Position numbers and translations under genes: made by a program. Positions 1-8,789 of a stretch of DNA of 64,000 nucleotides are shown one piece after another. The DNA comes from Nostoc sp. UHCC 0302. GTDB lineage: Bacteria > Cyanobacteriota > Cyanobacteriia > Cyanobacteriales > Nostocaceae. The stretch spans positions 1,676,501 through 1,740,500 of the forward strand of contig NZ_CP151099.1 in the NCBI RefSeq assembly GCF_038096175.1, read 5' to 3'. The first letter of the stretch is position 1. Every line of letters begins with the position of its first letter. A model generated the notes under the pieces. That model was not told the DNA's origin and ran no database searches. It worked only from the letters and a program-made list of their open reading frames with translations.

Positions 1-1392
1 TCCCTTGCCAAGTTCATCGGGAATACCATTGCTAAAATCATAGGTCTTAGGTTGAATGGGTTGTGACCCTTTGGTTGTTAAAACCAGCTTTTGCAACTGT
101 TTGTAATTATGAATATCCCAGTTCAAAGCTACCTCATCCTCACCTTCTGTAATTCGAGAATTATTGGCACGAAAATTTTCTAATCTCAAAGGGTCGGGAT
201 TTAAAATTCGCCAAATCAGAAATCCTAAAACTCCCAATATTCCCAAAATTAATAAAATCAACAATACAAATTGCCACCAAGGGCGGGATTTCCATACTAA
301 GGTTCCTTGGGGCAATGTATTAGGTAGGGGTAAATCTTGTTTGTCTTTAATACCTACTTGAAAATTGATCTCTAACCCCGCACCAAACCACGGTCGCCGC
401 CACCACGGTTTAGGTTTGAGGGTCAAATTAGCAACATTACTTTTACTGGGTAATAATCTTACCTCGGTTGGGTCAAAACTGTATGTATACAGTTCTTCTT
501 CGTCTCGGCTTTCAAGACTCAATATCAATTCACGGACAATATTGCCCCGGTTAGCCAGCGATAATTCATACTTGCCAAGGCTACGGCTGACTCTTGCCAA
601 TATAGTAGTCAGTTCTACATCAAGGCGATAACTTGTCGGAATTTGGATGTAAACCAAATCCAGTAATACTAAATCTGGAGAGTTCTCCGAATACAAACGA
701 ATTGTTGGAGAATAGCTGCCTGCAAGGGTGTCCCCTGGTGGGTGAAATTGTAACAATATTTGACCTTTAGAACCAGGGTTAAGTTCTAGTGCAGCTCCCT
801 CAGATACTAACCCTGTCCCTTCTAATCCAGTTGTGGGATATCTAATTGTGAACCAATCTTCGTCTAAGTCTGGGCAAGCCAAACGGAAACGGTCTACCAA
901 ATTAGAGCGATTGTCAACTATTACCTCCACTTGCAAAGGCTCATTCGGACTAAAAATCAGCGCCTTGTTGGGGTTGGTGTTAGGTCTGATAGAAAATGTG
1001 GGGTCGTTTACTCGAATGGCGGTCTGTTCTTTTTGCAGAACCTTAATTTGGTGCGGGAAGGTTATGGGAGTATCTTGGGGATAATGCTGAGGGGCGTCTA
1101 CGACTAGGGTATAGTCATAGGTTCCAGGGAAGGCTTCAACTGGAATATGAAACTCAAATGTTACTTCGTCGCTAGTTTGCCCTGGAGCTAGCGCTAGGCT
1201 TTCTCTCGGAGAACTAGACCAGCCGATTAAATTTTGAAATACCTCATCAAAAACAAAATATAAGTCAATAACAGCACTCTGGTCTCCCTGGTTGATGACG
1301 ACGGCATGGAGTTCAATGGTATCTCCTGGCATACCAAATTGAATTCCCGGTGGGTTGATGATAACTTTCAATGGATTGAGTTTAGCTTGCAT
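1..1392 (-). CDS. Membrane-anchored beta-sandwich protein (partial, 3' end outside window)
   Basis: An open minus-strand frame of 464 codons runs off the left edge, so the C-terminus is missing. The start ATG at 1392 has AAGGGAG upstream and lies 13 bp after the stop of the 744-aa gene at 1406, which suggests one operon. The first 370 residues look like repeated immunoglobulin-like beta-sandwich domains of the COG1470/NPCBM-associated kind (phrases such as VVINQGDQ, VIVDNRSN, LSLANRGN). A tryptophan-rich stretch (WWRRPWF, RPWWQ) precedes one transmembrane helix at about 375-396, and a further domain begins beyond it. The upstream protein has the same plan, so the two probably act together at a membrane. 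Contribution to the nearby injection system is inferred from position only. Confidence 0.7.
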   Translation of the reverse strand, partial: MQAKLNPLKVIINPPGIQFGMPGDTIELHAVVINQGDQSAVIDLYFVFDEVFQNLIGWSSSPRESLALAPGQTSDEVTFEFHIPVEAFPGTYDYTLVVDAPQHYPQDTPITFPHQIKVLQKEQTAIRVNDPTFSIRPNTNPNKALIFSPNEPLQVEVIVDNRSNLVDRFRLACPDLDEDWFTIRYPTTGLEGTGLVSEGAALELNPGSKGQILLQFHPPGDTLAGSYSPTIRLYSENSPDLVLLDLVYIQIPTSYRLDVELTTILARVSRSLGKYELSLANRGNIVRELILSLESRDEEELYTYSFDPTEVRLLPSKSNVANLTLKPKPWWRRPWFGAGLEINFQVGIKDKQDLPLPNTLPQGTLVWKSRPWWQFVLLILLILGILGVLGFLIWRILNPDPLRLENFRANNSRITEGEDEVALNWDIHNYKQLQKLVLTTKGSQPIQPKTYDFSNGIPDELGKG

Positions 1393-1405
1393 ACCATCGA
1401 CTCCC

Positions 1406-3640
1406 TTACTTGATGCTGTGTAATTTGACCTGAGAATCTTCGCTGCCACTGACAATTAGCTTTTGTTGATTAATTTCTTTCAAGTCAATACTATTGATTT
1501 TCTTGGGGCTTTCGTAAATTTTTGTACCTTCGGCTGCTTTTGTTTTGTCGAGTTTATGTTCAGCGGTTAAGTCCCAAACAATGACTCGTCCATCATCTCC
1601 ACCACTTACTAACAACCGACCATCTTCGCTAAATGCCAAAGTCCGCACCGATGTTTTCGATGCTGACCAGCGGTCTATGGGCGAGCAATTTAATTCGTTT
1701 ACTTGCTCTTGCGGATTGGAATTTTTGATGGTTTGGCATTGATTTAAATTCCAAATCGTAATGAATCCCGCCGAATCAGAAGTTGCTAATATTTTTTCGG
1801 GAGAGTTAGGTACAAAGGCTAATGCCCAAACATAATCTTGACGCCCTACTCTTTCGTCGAATTTTTCTAGTTTTTGCTCTGATAAACTTTGAAATTGTTT
1901 TTTAGACTGAGTTGCATCCCACTGTAAAAGTACGAAACGCTTATAGTTTCCAGCAACAACTAGAGTTTTAGCATCAGAACTCAAAGCGAGAGCGCGAGCT
2001 TCAAAACCTGATAATTTCAATTCACGCTGGACATCAACAGATGTTGCTTCTGGCAGAAAATCTCTATTGGGCGATAGTCTTGACCATACTCTAACTTTAC
2101 CACTGCCATAACTGCTGAATAAGTAAAGTGAGTTAGAAGTAAATACTAGGTCAAAAACCCTGTCACCTATAGCGTTTGGGTCTTGGCGGTCTTGAAGTTC
2201 GCCGATTTTTCTACCTGAAGGTACATCCCTTAGCTCAATTACACCATTGTCTAGACCAACTGCAACACGATTATTTTCTAATGGCATGAAGCGCGAGACC
2301 CGCACAGGGTTATTGGTAATTGCCAAAAGTCCTCTAGAGTTTTGCTGTCTACCACAAGCAACAGACTGCCCATCATACTTGATTCTTTCTGGTTCTAAGT
2401 TTTTGTCACCAATGCTCCAAAGTCTTAAGGTGCAATCGTCTGAGCCGCTGACAACAGATAAACCAATACCACTAAAACCAACTGAGTTCACAGAACGAGT
2501 ATGCATAATTGGCTCTGTTTGCAGCAACCATGCTAGGAGTAATGCTAATAATGCGATCGCTGCCAGTTGCAACCATAAGGGTATAATTGGCAAAGCCTGT
2601 AATTCTAATGTCTGCGTGGCAGGGTCTGTACTACCCAACCGCTGGTCTGATAACTCCGATTTCGCCTCGAACTGCAAAGTTTTTCCTATACCTATCCAAG
2701 GACGTTTCGTTTTAGCATCTAAAATAACTTTCGTTGTCTCACCTAAATTCAGATTCGCTGTTTCCGGTGACTTCTTAAAAGTACATTTTCGCCAGTCTCT
2801 ACCCTGAACTTGTACATCAATTTGCTGTTGCAGGTTGCTAGTATTTTTAAATAGCAATTCAAAGGAGCCTGTATCAGATTTCCAGTCTGGTAACCATGCG
2901 TTTTTACTGGGGATTTTTTGCTGTTTTTCTTTGGTGGTAAACTCAATAAAACCCACAGGTAAAACTTCCACACTGCCTTCAGCTTTTGCTGGGTAACTAT
3001 TATTACTAACAGCTTCAATGGCAAACAGATAGTTTTGGCTGGGTGCTTGCACAACAGATGGAGGTTGGCATTGAAAAGTTACTTCTGCTTGTCCACCTGG
3101 TTCTACTGCTAAGCGCCGCTCTGCACTACCAAGCAGCCACGAAGGATCAACGCCTGTAAAACGTAATACCACATCAGTTGGTTGTTGTCCTAAGTTCCGC
3201 ACTCGCACAGGTATATCTACTGTGTTGCGGGGATAAACTTGGAACTCCCTAACAGGCAATTCTACACTTAAATGAGTTGGGCTATTGTCTCGTTCAATTT
3301 TCAAACGCAGTACAAGTCTGCGCTGTTGTGCTAACTGCGGGGAAAAAATATTTATAGTTAAGTTGATTGTCCCGACAAATCCAGGAATAGGAGTATTAAG
3401 TATAAAGACTTGAAATACAGTACTACTACCGGGAGGTTTAGCTGCTGCAACTTCCGGTTCAAGTCTATACCAGCGATATGCTGGGTTGCGATTCTCTCCT
3501 GCTGCGAGAACTTCTAGTTGAAAATTTGCGAAGCGATCGCTGTCATTATTAACAATAACTTCAAACGCAGCCGGAGGATCACCTGGTCTAAATGTTAAGT
3601 TTTGAGTAGAACAACTAGCACTTATAACATTTTTGTCCAT
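1406..3640 (-). CDS. Beta-sandwich / transmembrane / WD40-repeat protein
   Basis: 744 aa. Residues 1-350 read as tandem beta-sandwich domains (COG1470-like: IVNNDSDRFANF, VRVRNLGQQ, LFKNTSN). A single hydrophobic helix lies at about 353-373. Residues 379-744 carry WD40 repeats with recognisable blades ending in LRLWSI, ITIWNL and VIVWDL and GSDD or GGDD turns. WD40 propellers are protein-binding platforms, so this looks like a membrane-anchored scaffold with one domain set on each side of the membrane; orientation cannot be read. It is followed by the partial gene at 1-1392, which shares the sandwich-plus-helix plan. Exact role unknown; association with the contractile injection locus is by neighbourhood. 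Confidence 0.75.
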   Translation of the reverse strand: MDKNVISASCSTQNLTFRPGDPPAAFEVIVNNDSDRFANFQLEVLAAGENRNPAYRWYRLEPEVAAAKPPGSSTVFQVFILNTPIPGFVGTINLTINIFSPQLAQQRRLVLRLKIERDNSPTHLSVELPVREFQVYPRNTVDIPVRVRNLGQQPTDVVLRFTGVDPSWLLGSAERRLAVEPGGQAEVTFQCQPPSVVQAPSQNYLFAIEAVSNNSYPAKAEGSVEVLPVGFIEFTTKEKQQKIPSKNAWLPDWKSDTGSFELLFKNTSNLQQQIDVQVQGRDWRKCTFKKSPETANLNLGETTKVILDAKTKRPWIGIGKTLQFEAKSELSDQRLGSTDPATQTLELQALPIIPLWLQLAAIALLALLLAWLLQTEPIMHTRSVNSVGFSGIGLSVVSGSDDCTLRLWSIGDKNLEPERIKYDGQSVACGRQQNSRGLLAITNNPVRVSRFMPLENNRVAVGLDNGVIELRDVPSGRKIGELQDRQDPNAIGDRVFDLVFTSNSLYLFSSYGSGKVRVWSRLSPNRDFLPEATSVDVQRELKLSGFEARALALSSDAKTLVVAGNYKRFVLLQWDATQSKKQFQSLSEQKLEKFDERVGRQDYVWALAFVPNSPEKILATSDSAGFITIWNLNQCQTIKNSNPQEQVNELNCSPIDRWSASKTSVRTLAFSEDGRLLVSGGDDGRVIVWDLTAEHKLDKTKAAEGTKIYESPKKINSIDLKEINQQKLIVSGSEDSQVKLHSIK

Positions 3641-4317
3641 GCTTTTATATATTTATATTTTTTTAATATACATAAATAGTAGTATTGAGTAGAAAATTAA
3701 TGTCTGCAAAAACTTTGATAGTAGCTCCTTGCTTTTTATTATCGAAGTTTATATATTTAATATATTGTTGACATATCTGTCAATCGATAGAAGTCACATT
3801 AATACAAATATCTATATCAAAATACGAATTTCTTAATTTAACCAGAGCAAAACCATTTAGGCTTCACTCAAAACAGTTGCGATCGCAGATTTTTTTACCC
3901 TTATAAAATCTTCAAAAGTACAATTAAGAAAACGATAATGCCAGTATTTATAATTGCCAAACTCCTTTTAGCTTTTTCTAATGCATTGAGACTTAGGGGA
4001 AAATCTCCAATAATGCCAACAATTCGCTTAGCATGGCAAAACTAAAATAGTGGAATAGAAATTTATAGTAGCGCTGTCTTGGCTTAATCAACTATAAATA
4101 TAATGCCAAATTTAGTCTGATCACACCAGTAATGGCGTGACCGGGCTAATTTAGTGCCTAAAACATCAAGAAAATTTTCTTTTCTCTCTGTGTTCTCTGC
4201 GCCTCTGCGGTTTATTAATCAACTATTTTAATCCGGTCACGCCAGTAGAGTGTGCGTAAGCCCTACGCCACTAGATATTCTTCTGAATCTAGCGCTTCTC
4301 GTTTGTATGACATACAC
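3641..4317. other. AT-rich intergenic region, no gene seen
   Basis: No convincing reading frame. A 12-bp inverted repeat (TGGCGTGACCGG near 4135 and its complement near 4234) brackets a stretch with the CTCTGCGCCTCTGCGG phrase seen in other dispersed cyanobacterial repeats; a related phrase occurs near 32370. The region probably holds the promoter of the WD40 operon, but no confident -10/-35 pair was identified. Confidence 0.45.
4131..4244. repeat. Inverted-repeat bounded element
   Basis: TGGCGTGACCGG at the left and CCGGTCACGCCA at the right are perfect 12-bp complements about 90 bp apart. The interior has no reading frame. The size and layout suggest a small non-autonomous palindromic element, but target duplications were not identified. 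Confidence 0.45.
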
Positions 4318-4439
4318 TCTGACCTCTTTCCTAAAAGGAGAGAGGCTTTGAATCTTACTCCCTTTCCCTTGCCTACGGTGTACACACAAGTCTGAAGTTG
4401 CTCAAGAATCTGGGTTTTACCCCACCCTAACCACTGCTT

Positions 4440-4691
4440 GAATTCAATAAACAACCACCCGAATTCAATAAACAACCACCCGAATTCAATAAACGACCAC
4501 CCGAATTCAATAAACGACCACCCGAATTCAATAAACGACCACCCGAATTCAATAAACGACCACCCGAATTCAATCAACGACTACCCGAATTCAATCAACG
4601 ACTACCCGAATTCAATCAACGACTACCCGAATTCAATCAACGACTACCTGAATTCAATAAACGACCACCCGAATTCAATATACTGATTGCA
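4440..4691. repeat. 21-bp tandem repeat array, about 12 units
   Basis: Twelve consecutive 21-bp units each begin GAATTCAAT. Units 3-6 and 11 continue AAACGACCACCC, units 1-2 have AAACAACCACCC, units 7-9 have CAACGACTACCC, unit 10 has CAACGACTACCT, and unit 12 is degenerate. Blocks of identical variants indicate expansion by slippage or unequal exchange. Because 21 is a multiple of 3, both strands stay open (heptad NSINDHP on plus, IEFGWSF on minus), but neither frame has a credible start or composition, so I treat it as non-coding. There are no spacers, so it is not CRISPR. Confidence 0.9.
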
Positions 4692-4828
4692 TGAATTCTC
4701 AAGACCTCACTTTAAACCTGATTAACTAAGGTTTTAGCTTTAGTTTTACCGCACCCTAACCATCACTGCGATTAAGTGGGTAATCTTTGGGATTTAAGAA
4801 GAAATTCGACTTGTCTGTACACGGTAGT

Positions 4829-4890
4829 TCCCTTGCAGGGAAGGGGCTGGGGGTTAGGCCTGTATTGGATTCAACCCAGAAGCACTATAG
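4829..4890 (+). repeat. Dispersed intergenic repeat, right half
   Basis: The phrase CCCTTGCAGGGAAGGGG, then GGTTAGGCCTGTATTGGA and a later CACTATA, matches 55068-55120 (CCCTTGTAGGTAAAGGG, GGTTAGGTCTGTATTAGA, AGCTATA). The left half of the 55-kb copy resembles 4318-4377 instead (AGGAGAGAGGCTTTGAATCT, TACTCCCTTTCCC). The copy here seems split by about 450 bp that includes the 21-bp array. Confidence 0.6.
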
Positions 4891-4957
4891 TACTTGGCTT
4901 ATATACTTAACCGCCTTCACTGATTTAATTGAGTATAAGTTCAGAATGTCGCAAAAA

Positions 4958-6877
4958 TCACCTTGTAATATTAGTTTTTGGTGATTCTATACCATTTTCT
5001 AAGTTATTGCTATTCGCTAGACGATTATACAAATAGAATGCTAACGCTAAAGCAAGTACACTAGCACAAACCACTCCTATGGTTCGCCATAAATGACTAT
5101 TAGTTTCATTGTTTGGCTGCTTATCTTGCCTTGGTTGAAAAATAGTGGCATCCGGTGAAACTTGTGGCTTAGTGGAGTTAGAACCGTGTCGTGGCTGATA
5201 CAAAGTAGCATCCGGTAGCCCTGGTTGGCTGTTAGTGTTGGATGTGTGGCGCGGCTGATACAAAGTAGCATCCGGTAGCCCTGGTTGGCTATTAGTGTTG
5301 GATGGATGACGTGGCTGATACAAAGTAGCATCCGGTGGCCCTGGCTGGCTATTAGCGTTAGATGCTTGCCGTGGTTGATACAAAGTAGCATCCGGTGGCC
5401 CTGGTTGGCTGTTAGCGTTGGATGCCTGCCGTGGTTGATACAACGTGCCATCTGGCGGCACTTGTTGCCCGCTGGGGTTGGATGGATGACGCGGTTGAAA
5501 TAACGTGGCATCCGGTTTGGCTGCTTGAGGGTTATTCACAGGAGGCTGTTGAGGATTGATACCTGCTGGTTGACTTGGCGTAGTAGGATTCAAAGGTCGA
5601 GGAGTCGTTTCGTGATTGGAACCTTGATTGTACTGAGGTGGCGGAACTATAAGGGTTTCTTCTGGTTGACTTGGCGTAGTAGGATTCAAAGGCCGAGGAA
5701 TTGTTTCGTGATTGGAACCTTGATTGTAGGAAGGTTGGGGACGCAGAATAGTATCGTCGCTTGAGGAACGAGTAACGGTTTCGTGATTGGAATCTTGATT
5801 GTAGGAAGGTTGGGGACGCAGAATAGTATCGTCGCTTGAGGAACGAGTAACGGTTTCGTAATTGGAACCTTGATTGTACAAAGGTTGCGGATGGACATTA
5901 GCTTGTCCAGACGTGCTAATAGTCCCCGTTACAGATTTCGCAGCCGCTTGCAAAGCCTGATTTAAGGCTTCTACTGTTGCAAAGCGATTGTCTGGGTTCT
6001 TTTGGAGGCATTTCATAACTACAGCCTCCACTTCTACAGATAAATTCTCACATCCTGGTTGCGATCGCAACGGTTTAGGTGGCTCATAAGCATGAGCTAA
6101 TACCCAGGATGCTTCACTCACCTGATTACCCTTAATGCTGATCCCGAATGGGTCTGCTGCACTCAGCATTTCATAAAGGATAATCCCTAAACTATAAATA
6201 TCTCCCCTTGAATTCAGGTTTAGATCACTTTGGATTTGCTCAGGAGGTGCATAACGAAATGTGCCAATAAATGTACTAGTTATATTGGTTATATTCGTAT
6301 TCTCTGTAGATTCACTACGGATTTTGGCTACGCCAAAATCCAAAATTTTCACCCACTCTCCCAAATCTGTAGGTACTAGAAAAATATTGTCTGGCTTCAA
6401 ATCACGATGAACAACCTTAATATGTTCCGTGCTTTTGCCACCATCTCGTTGTAAGGTAACTCCTTGATGGGCAAGCTGTAAACCTTTGCAAACTTGAGCC
6501 ATAATTTTCACAGTGCGCTCAACAGATAGCCGTTTTTCGCGCAGCAGTAGTTGCCTGAGTGTTTGTCCCCGTAAGTACTCCATTACATAAAATGGAAAAC
6601 CTTCAGGAGTCACTCCACAGTCACTAATTTTGACAATATGGTCGCTTTGGAGTGCTGCACAGACTGCAATTTCACGCTCAAAGCGCTTCCTCATCTCTTG
6701 TGATGCTACAAGCGTATCTTTGAGTAGCTTCAACGCCACCTGCTGACCTACACGGGTGTCCATCGCGAGGAAGACTTCTCCCATGCCACCCCCGCCTAAC
6801 TTTTGGTCTAAACGGTATCGCTGGTTATCACCTACAAAGCGACCATTCCAAGAATTTGATGAAGGTGGGGTTTTCAT
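4958..6877 (-). CDS. Serine/threonine protein kinase with tandem-repeat tail and C-terminal membrane helix
   Basis: 639 aa. The N-terminal half is a complete Hanks-type kinase: glycine loop GGGGMGEV (28-35), ATP-binding K50 in VALKLLK, catalytic HRDLKPDN (D159), DFG (D180) and an APPEQ activation-segment end. After about residue 310 comes a proline/asparagine-rich linker with two repeat types: about four copies around YNQGSNHET, and seven 20-residue copies built on PDATLYQPRH. One transmembrane helix lies near 599-617, placing the kinase in the cytoplasm if it is a tail-anchored type. Each 20-residue unit keeps a threonine in PDATL, which could be an autophosphorylation site; that is inference. 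It is divergent from the Pvc16-like gene. Kinases of this type are abundant in Nostocales, so the link to the injection system is positional. Confidence 0.9.
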   Translation of the reverse strand: MKTPPSSNSWNGRFVGDNQRYRLDQKLGGGGMGEVFLAMDTRVGQQVALKLLKDTLVASQEMRKRFEREIAVCAALQSDHIVKISDCGVTPEGFPFYVMEYLRGQTLRQLLLREKRLSVERTVKIMAQVCKGLQLAHQGVTLQRDGGKSTEHIKVVHRDLKPDNIFLVPTDLGEWVKILDFGVAKIRSESTENTNITNITSTFIGTFRYAPPEQIQSDLNLNSRGDIYSLGIILYEMLSAADPFGISIKGNQVSEASWVLAHAYEPPKPLRSQPGCENLSVEVEAVVMKCLQKNPDNRFATVEALNQALQAAAKSVTGTISTSGQANVHPQPLYNQGSNYETVTRSSSDDTILRPQPSYNQDSNHETVTRSSSDDTILRPQPSYNQGSNHETIPRPLNPTTPSQPEETLIVPPPQYNQGSNHETTPRPLNPTTPSQPAGINPQQPPVNNPQAAKPDATLFQPRHPSNPSGQQVPPDGTLYQPRQASNANSQPGPPDATLYQPRQASNANSQPGPPDATLYQPRHPSNTNSQPGLPDATLYQPRHTSNTNSQPGLPDATLYQPRHGSNSTKPQVSPDATIFQPRQDKQPNNETNSHLWRTIGVVCASVLALALAFYLYNRLANSNNLENGIESPKTNITR

Positions 6878-7517
6878 CTGATGGAACCCATCCTATTACT
6901 TTAAAGAGTTAGTTTTAATCTGAAATACAACTAAATATCACAAATTTTTTGTCTGCTCTATAATGTCAGACATTAGTGATTTATATTACTAAGGTTTATT
7001 GAATTACACTCAGCTTAGCATATTAACAACTTAAAATAAGGCTACTTATCTGTTAAAATGTTTAAAATTATGACTAATGGCAGTTGAAATTTGTTCCTGA
7101 TATCTGATTTAACGCCGATTCGACGAGCGTTATCTACCTGATTCTTTGATCATCTCTTGAAAGCTGTTCCCTAATTCTTCCGTCATATAAACTCTACCCC
7201 TCGAATTAAGCTTAATTTAAGCTGCTAAGTAAGTAGACATAATAAAACTAAAGATACTTGTGGCTCGTAGTTGCGCTTTAGCGCTAAAGCGCAACTATAA
7301 ACTTTAATTTATTGATGTCTAGCTGATTTGAAAATACTACTTCGAGCAGTATCAATATAGATGCCACAATGCCCCATGCCCATATTAGATTGACAGGATG
7401 TTTTTGGATCAGGGTACTAATTCCCAGCAAAAGGATGTTCAAATTTTTGCAAAATATATTCTGTCAATTTACTCTGGCGTACATGATTAAGATGTGCTGT
7501 AGCCATGAGGAATGAGA
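6878..7517. other. Divergent intergenic region between kinase and Pvc16-like gene
   Basis: About 640 bp separate the kinase (leftward) from the Pvc16-like gene (rightward), so both promoters should lie here. It is AT-rich with no supportable frame. The conspicuous element is a perfect palindrome at 7269-7296. No known operator was recognised. Confidence 0.5.
7269..7296. repeat. 28-bp perfect palindrome
   Basis: Arms AGTTGCGCTTTAGC and its exact complement meet at a central GCGC, giving 14 bp per arm; one more A-T pair extends it outward. It lies about 220 bp before the Pvc16-like start. No T-run follows, so it is not an obvious terminator. It resembles the core of palindromic mini-elements that are scattered in Nostoc genomes, and could alternatively be an operator. 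Confidence 0.7.
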
Positions 7518-8789
7518 ATGAGTAATGCGCTCTCTATAGCCGCCGTGACAGCAGTACTAAAAGTCTTGCTGGAAAATGGTTTAGTCAGTGATCCGATCAC
7601 TGCCAGTCTTGGTGATGTAATGGTAACAGCCCTACCACCTGATCGAATTTCAGTTGAAGCTGACGAACGCGCTCAACTTAACCTCTTTCTCTATCAAGTG
7701 ACGCAGAATCGAAATGTAGATTGGATTTCTCAAGAATTTCGGAACAGACACTCACGCCTAAATGGAACTCCACGCTCTACGACTCCGCCACTAGCTCTAG
7801 ACTTACATTACGTAATCACAGCTTACGGAGCAAAAGATTTTCAAGCAGAGCTTTTATTGGGCTACGCGCTGCAAATGTTACATAAAACACCTGTGATTAC
7901 AGCAGATATTATTGAGAATACTTTAATAAATGCATCTACAACTAATACTTCAAGTGCTTTTTCCCAAGCTTTGGCTGGTATTTCCGTGTCCGATTTAGCT
8001 GAGCAAATGGGACAAATAAAACTGAATCCAGAATTTTTTAACATGGAAGAAACTTCCAAGTTATGGTCTATTTTACAAACCCATTACCGACCTTCAGCTA
8101 CATATTTGGCATCGATGATATTAATTGAGAGCAGTAACTTGGAGAATCCTGAAGGTTTTTATATGTTGCCTGTGTCTCAACCGAACATTGAGCAAGTTAT
8201 TGCTCCAGGAAATACAGAGCAATTGATTGTTGCAGGTAGTAAATTAGTAATTCGTGGTAAACAGTTAAAGGGAGATGTCACAAGAGTTCGATTAGGTAAT
8301 GCCCAGACATTATTAGTACCACAGGATGTCAAAGAAAGCCAAATCAGCTTGTTAATACCCCCAAATTTATACGCAAGCGTCCAAGGTGTACAAGTTGTAC
8401 ATCTGACAATGGATAATGCAGGGCAACCGATTGATCTAGTAGAATCCAACGTTGCGGCTTTTGTACTACATCCCACAATTACAGCATCGGTTACTCAAGC
8501 TGATAATAGTGGCGAAGATTTACGTTCAGCAGAAATTACTGTTAAATTTTCTCCAAAAGTCGGTAAAACACAGCGGGTAGTTTTGGTACTTAATGAGGTG
8601 TCAGCTACTAATTCGGTAGCTTATTATTTCCCCGTTGCAGCACGCACCGAAGACACTGATGTCATTACTATTCCAGTTAAAGTCAAGCCAGGAAATTATA
8701 TTGTACAGGTGCAAGTAGACGGCGCTCAAAGTCCGCTACACAAAAATAAGACAGGGGAATATGATTCGCCACAGGTGACAATTTTATGA
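7518..8789 (+). CDS. Pvc16-type contractile injection system tail cap protein (DUF4255)
   Basis: 423 aa from the ATG at 7518, preferred over 7512 because GAGG sits 7 bp upstream. The N-terminal 190 residues match the DUF4255/Pvc16 family in order: an opening ALSIAAVTAVLKVLLENGL helix, LPPDRI, LNLFLYQVTQN, PPLALDLHYVITAYG and QAELLLGYALQMLHKTPV. Family members cap or terminate the sheathed tube of extracellular contractile injection systems. The remaining 230 residues are beta-rich with IPT-like phrases (LVIRGKQLKGDVTRVRLGN), longer than minimal Pvc16 proteins. Its stop overlaps the start of the AAA+ ATPase by 4 bp (ATGA), implying translational coupling. This gene and the ATPase are the firmest evidence for an eCIS/tCIS locus here. 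Confidence 0.88.
   Translation: MSNALSIAAVTAVLKVLLENGLVSDPITASLGDVMVTALPPDRISVEADERAQLNLFLYQVTQNRNVDWISQEFRNRHSRLNGTPRSTTPPLALDLHYVITAYGAKDFQAELLLGYALQMLHKTPVITADIIENTLINASTTNTSSAFSQALAGISVSDLAEQMGQIKLNPEFFNMEETSKLWSILQTHYRPSATYLASMILIESSNLENPEGFYMLPVSQPNIEQVIAPGNTEQLIVAGSKLVIRGKQLKGDVTRVRLGNAQTLLVPQDVKESQISLLIPPNLYASVQGVQVVHLTMDNAGQPIDLVESNVAAFVLHPTITASVTQADNSGEDLRSAEITVKFSPKVGKTQRVVLVLNEVSATNSVAYYFPVAARTEDTDVITIPVKVKPGNYIVQVQVDGAQSPLHKNKTGEYDSPQVTIL

Noticed and set aside
365-1084. Plus-strand frames at the left edge
   Set aside because: The minus strand is open over the whole interval with a convincing beta-sandwich/transmembrane protein; the plus frames are antisense.
4263-4686. Open frames on both strands across the 21-bp array (heptad NSINDHP / IEFGWSF)
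   Set aside because: They exist because the unit length is a multiple of three; there is no ribosome site or family resemblance.
4440-4691. Possible CRISPR array
   Set aside because: The units are contiguous with no spacers.
5077-5898. Repeat-rich alternative frames within the kinase tail
   Set aside because: They are shadows of the 20-residue repeats of the kinase.
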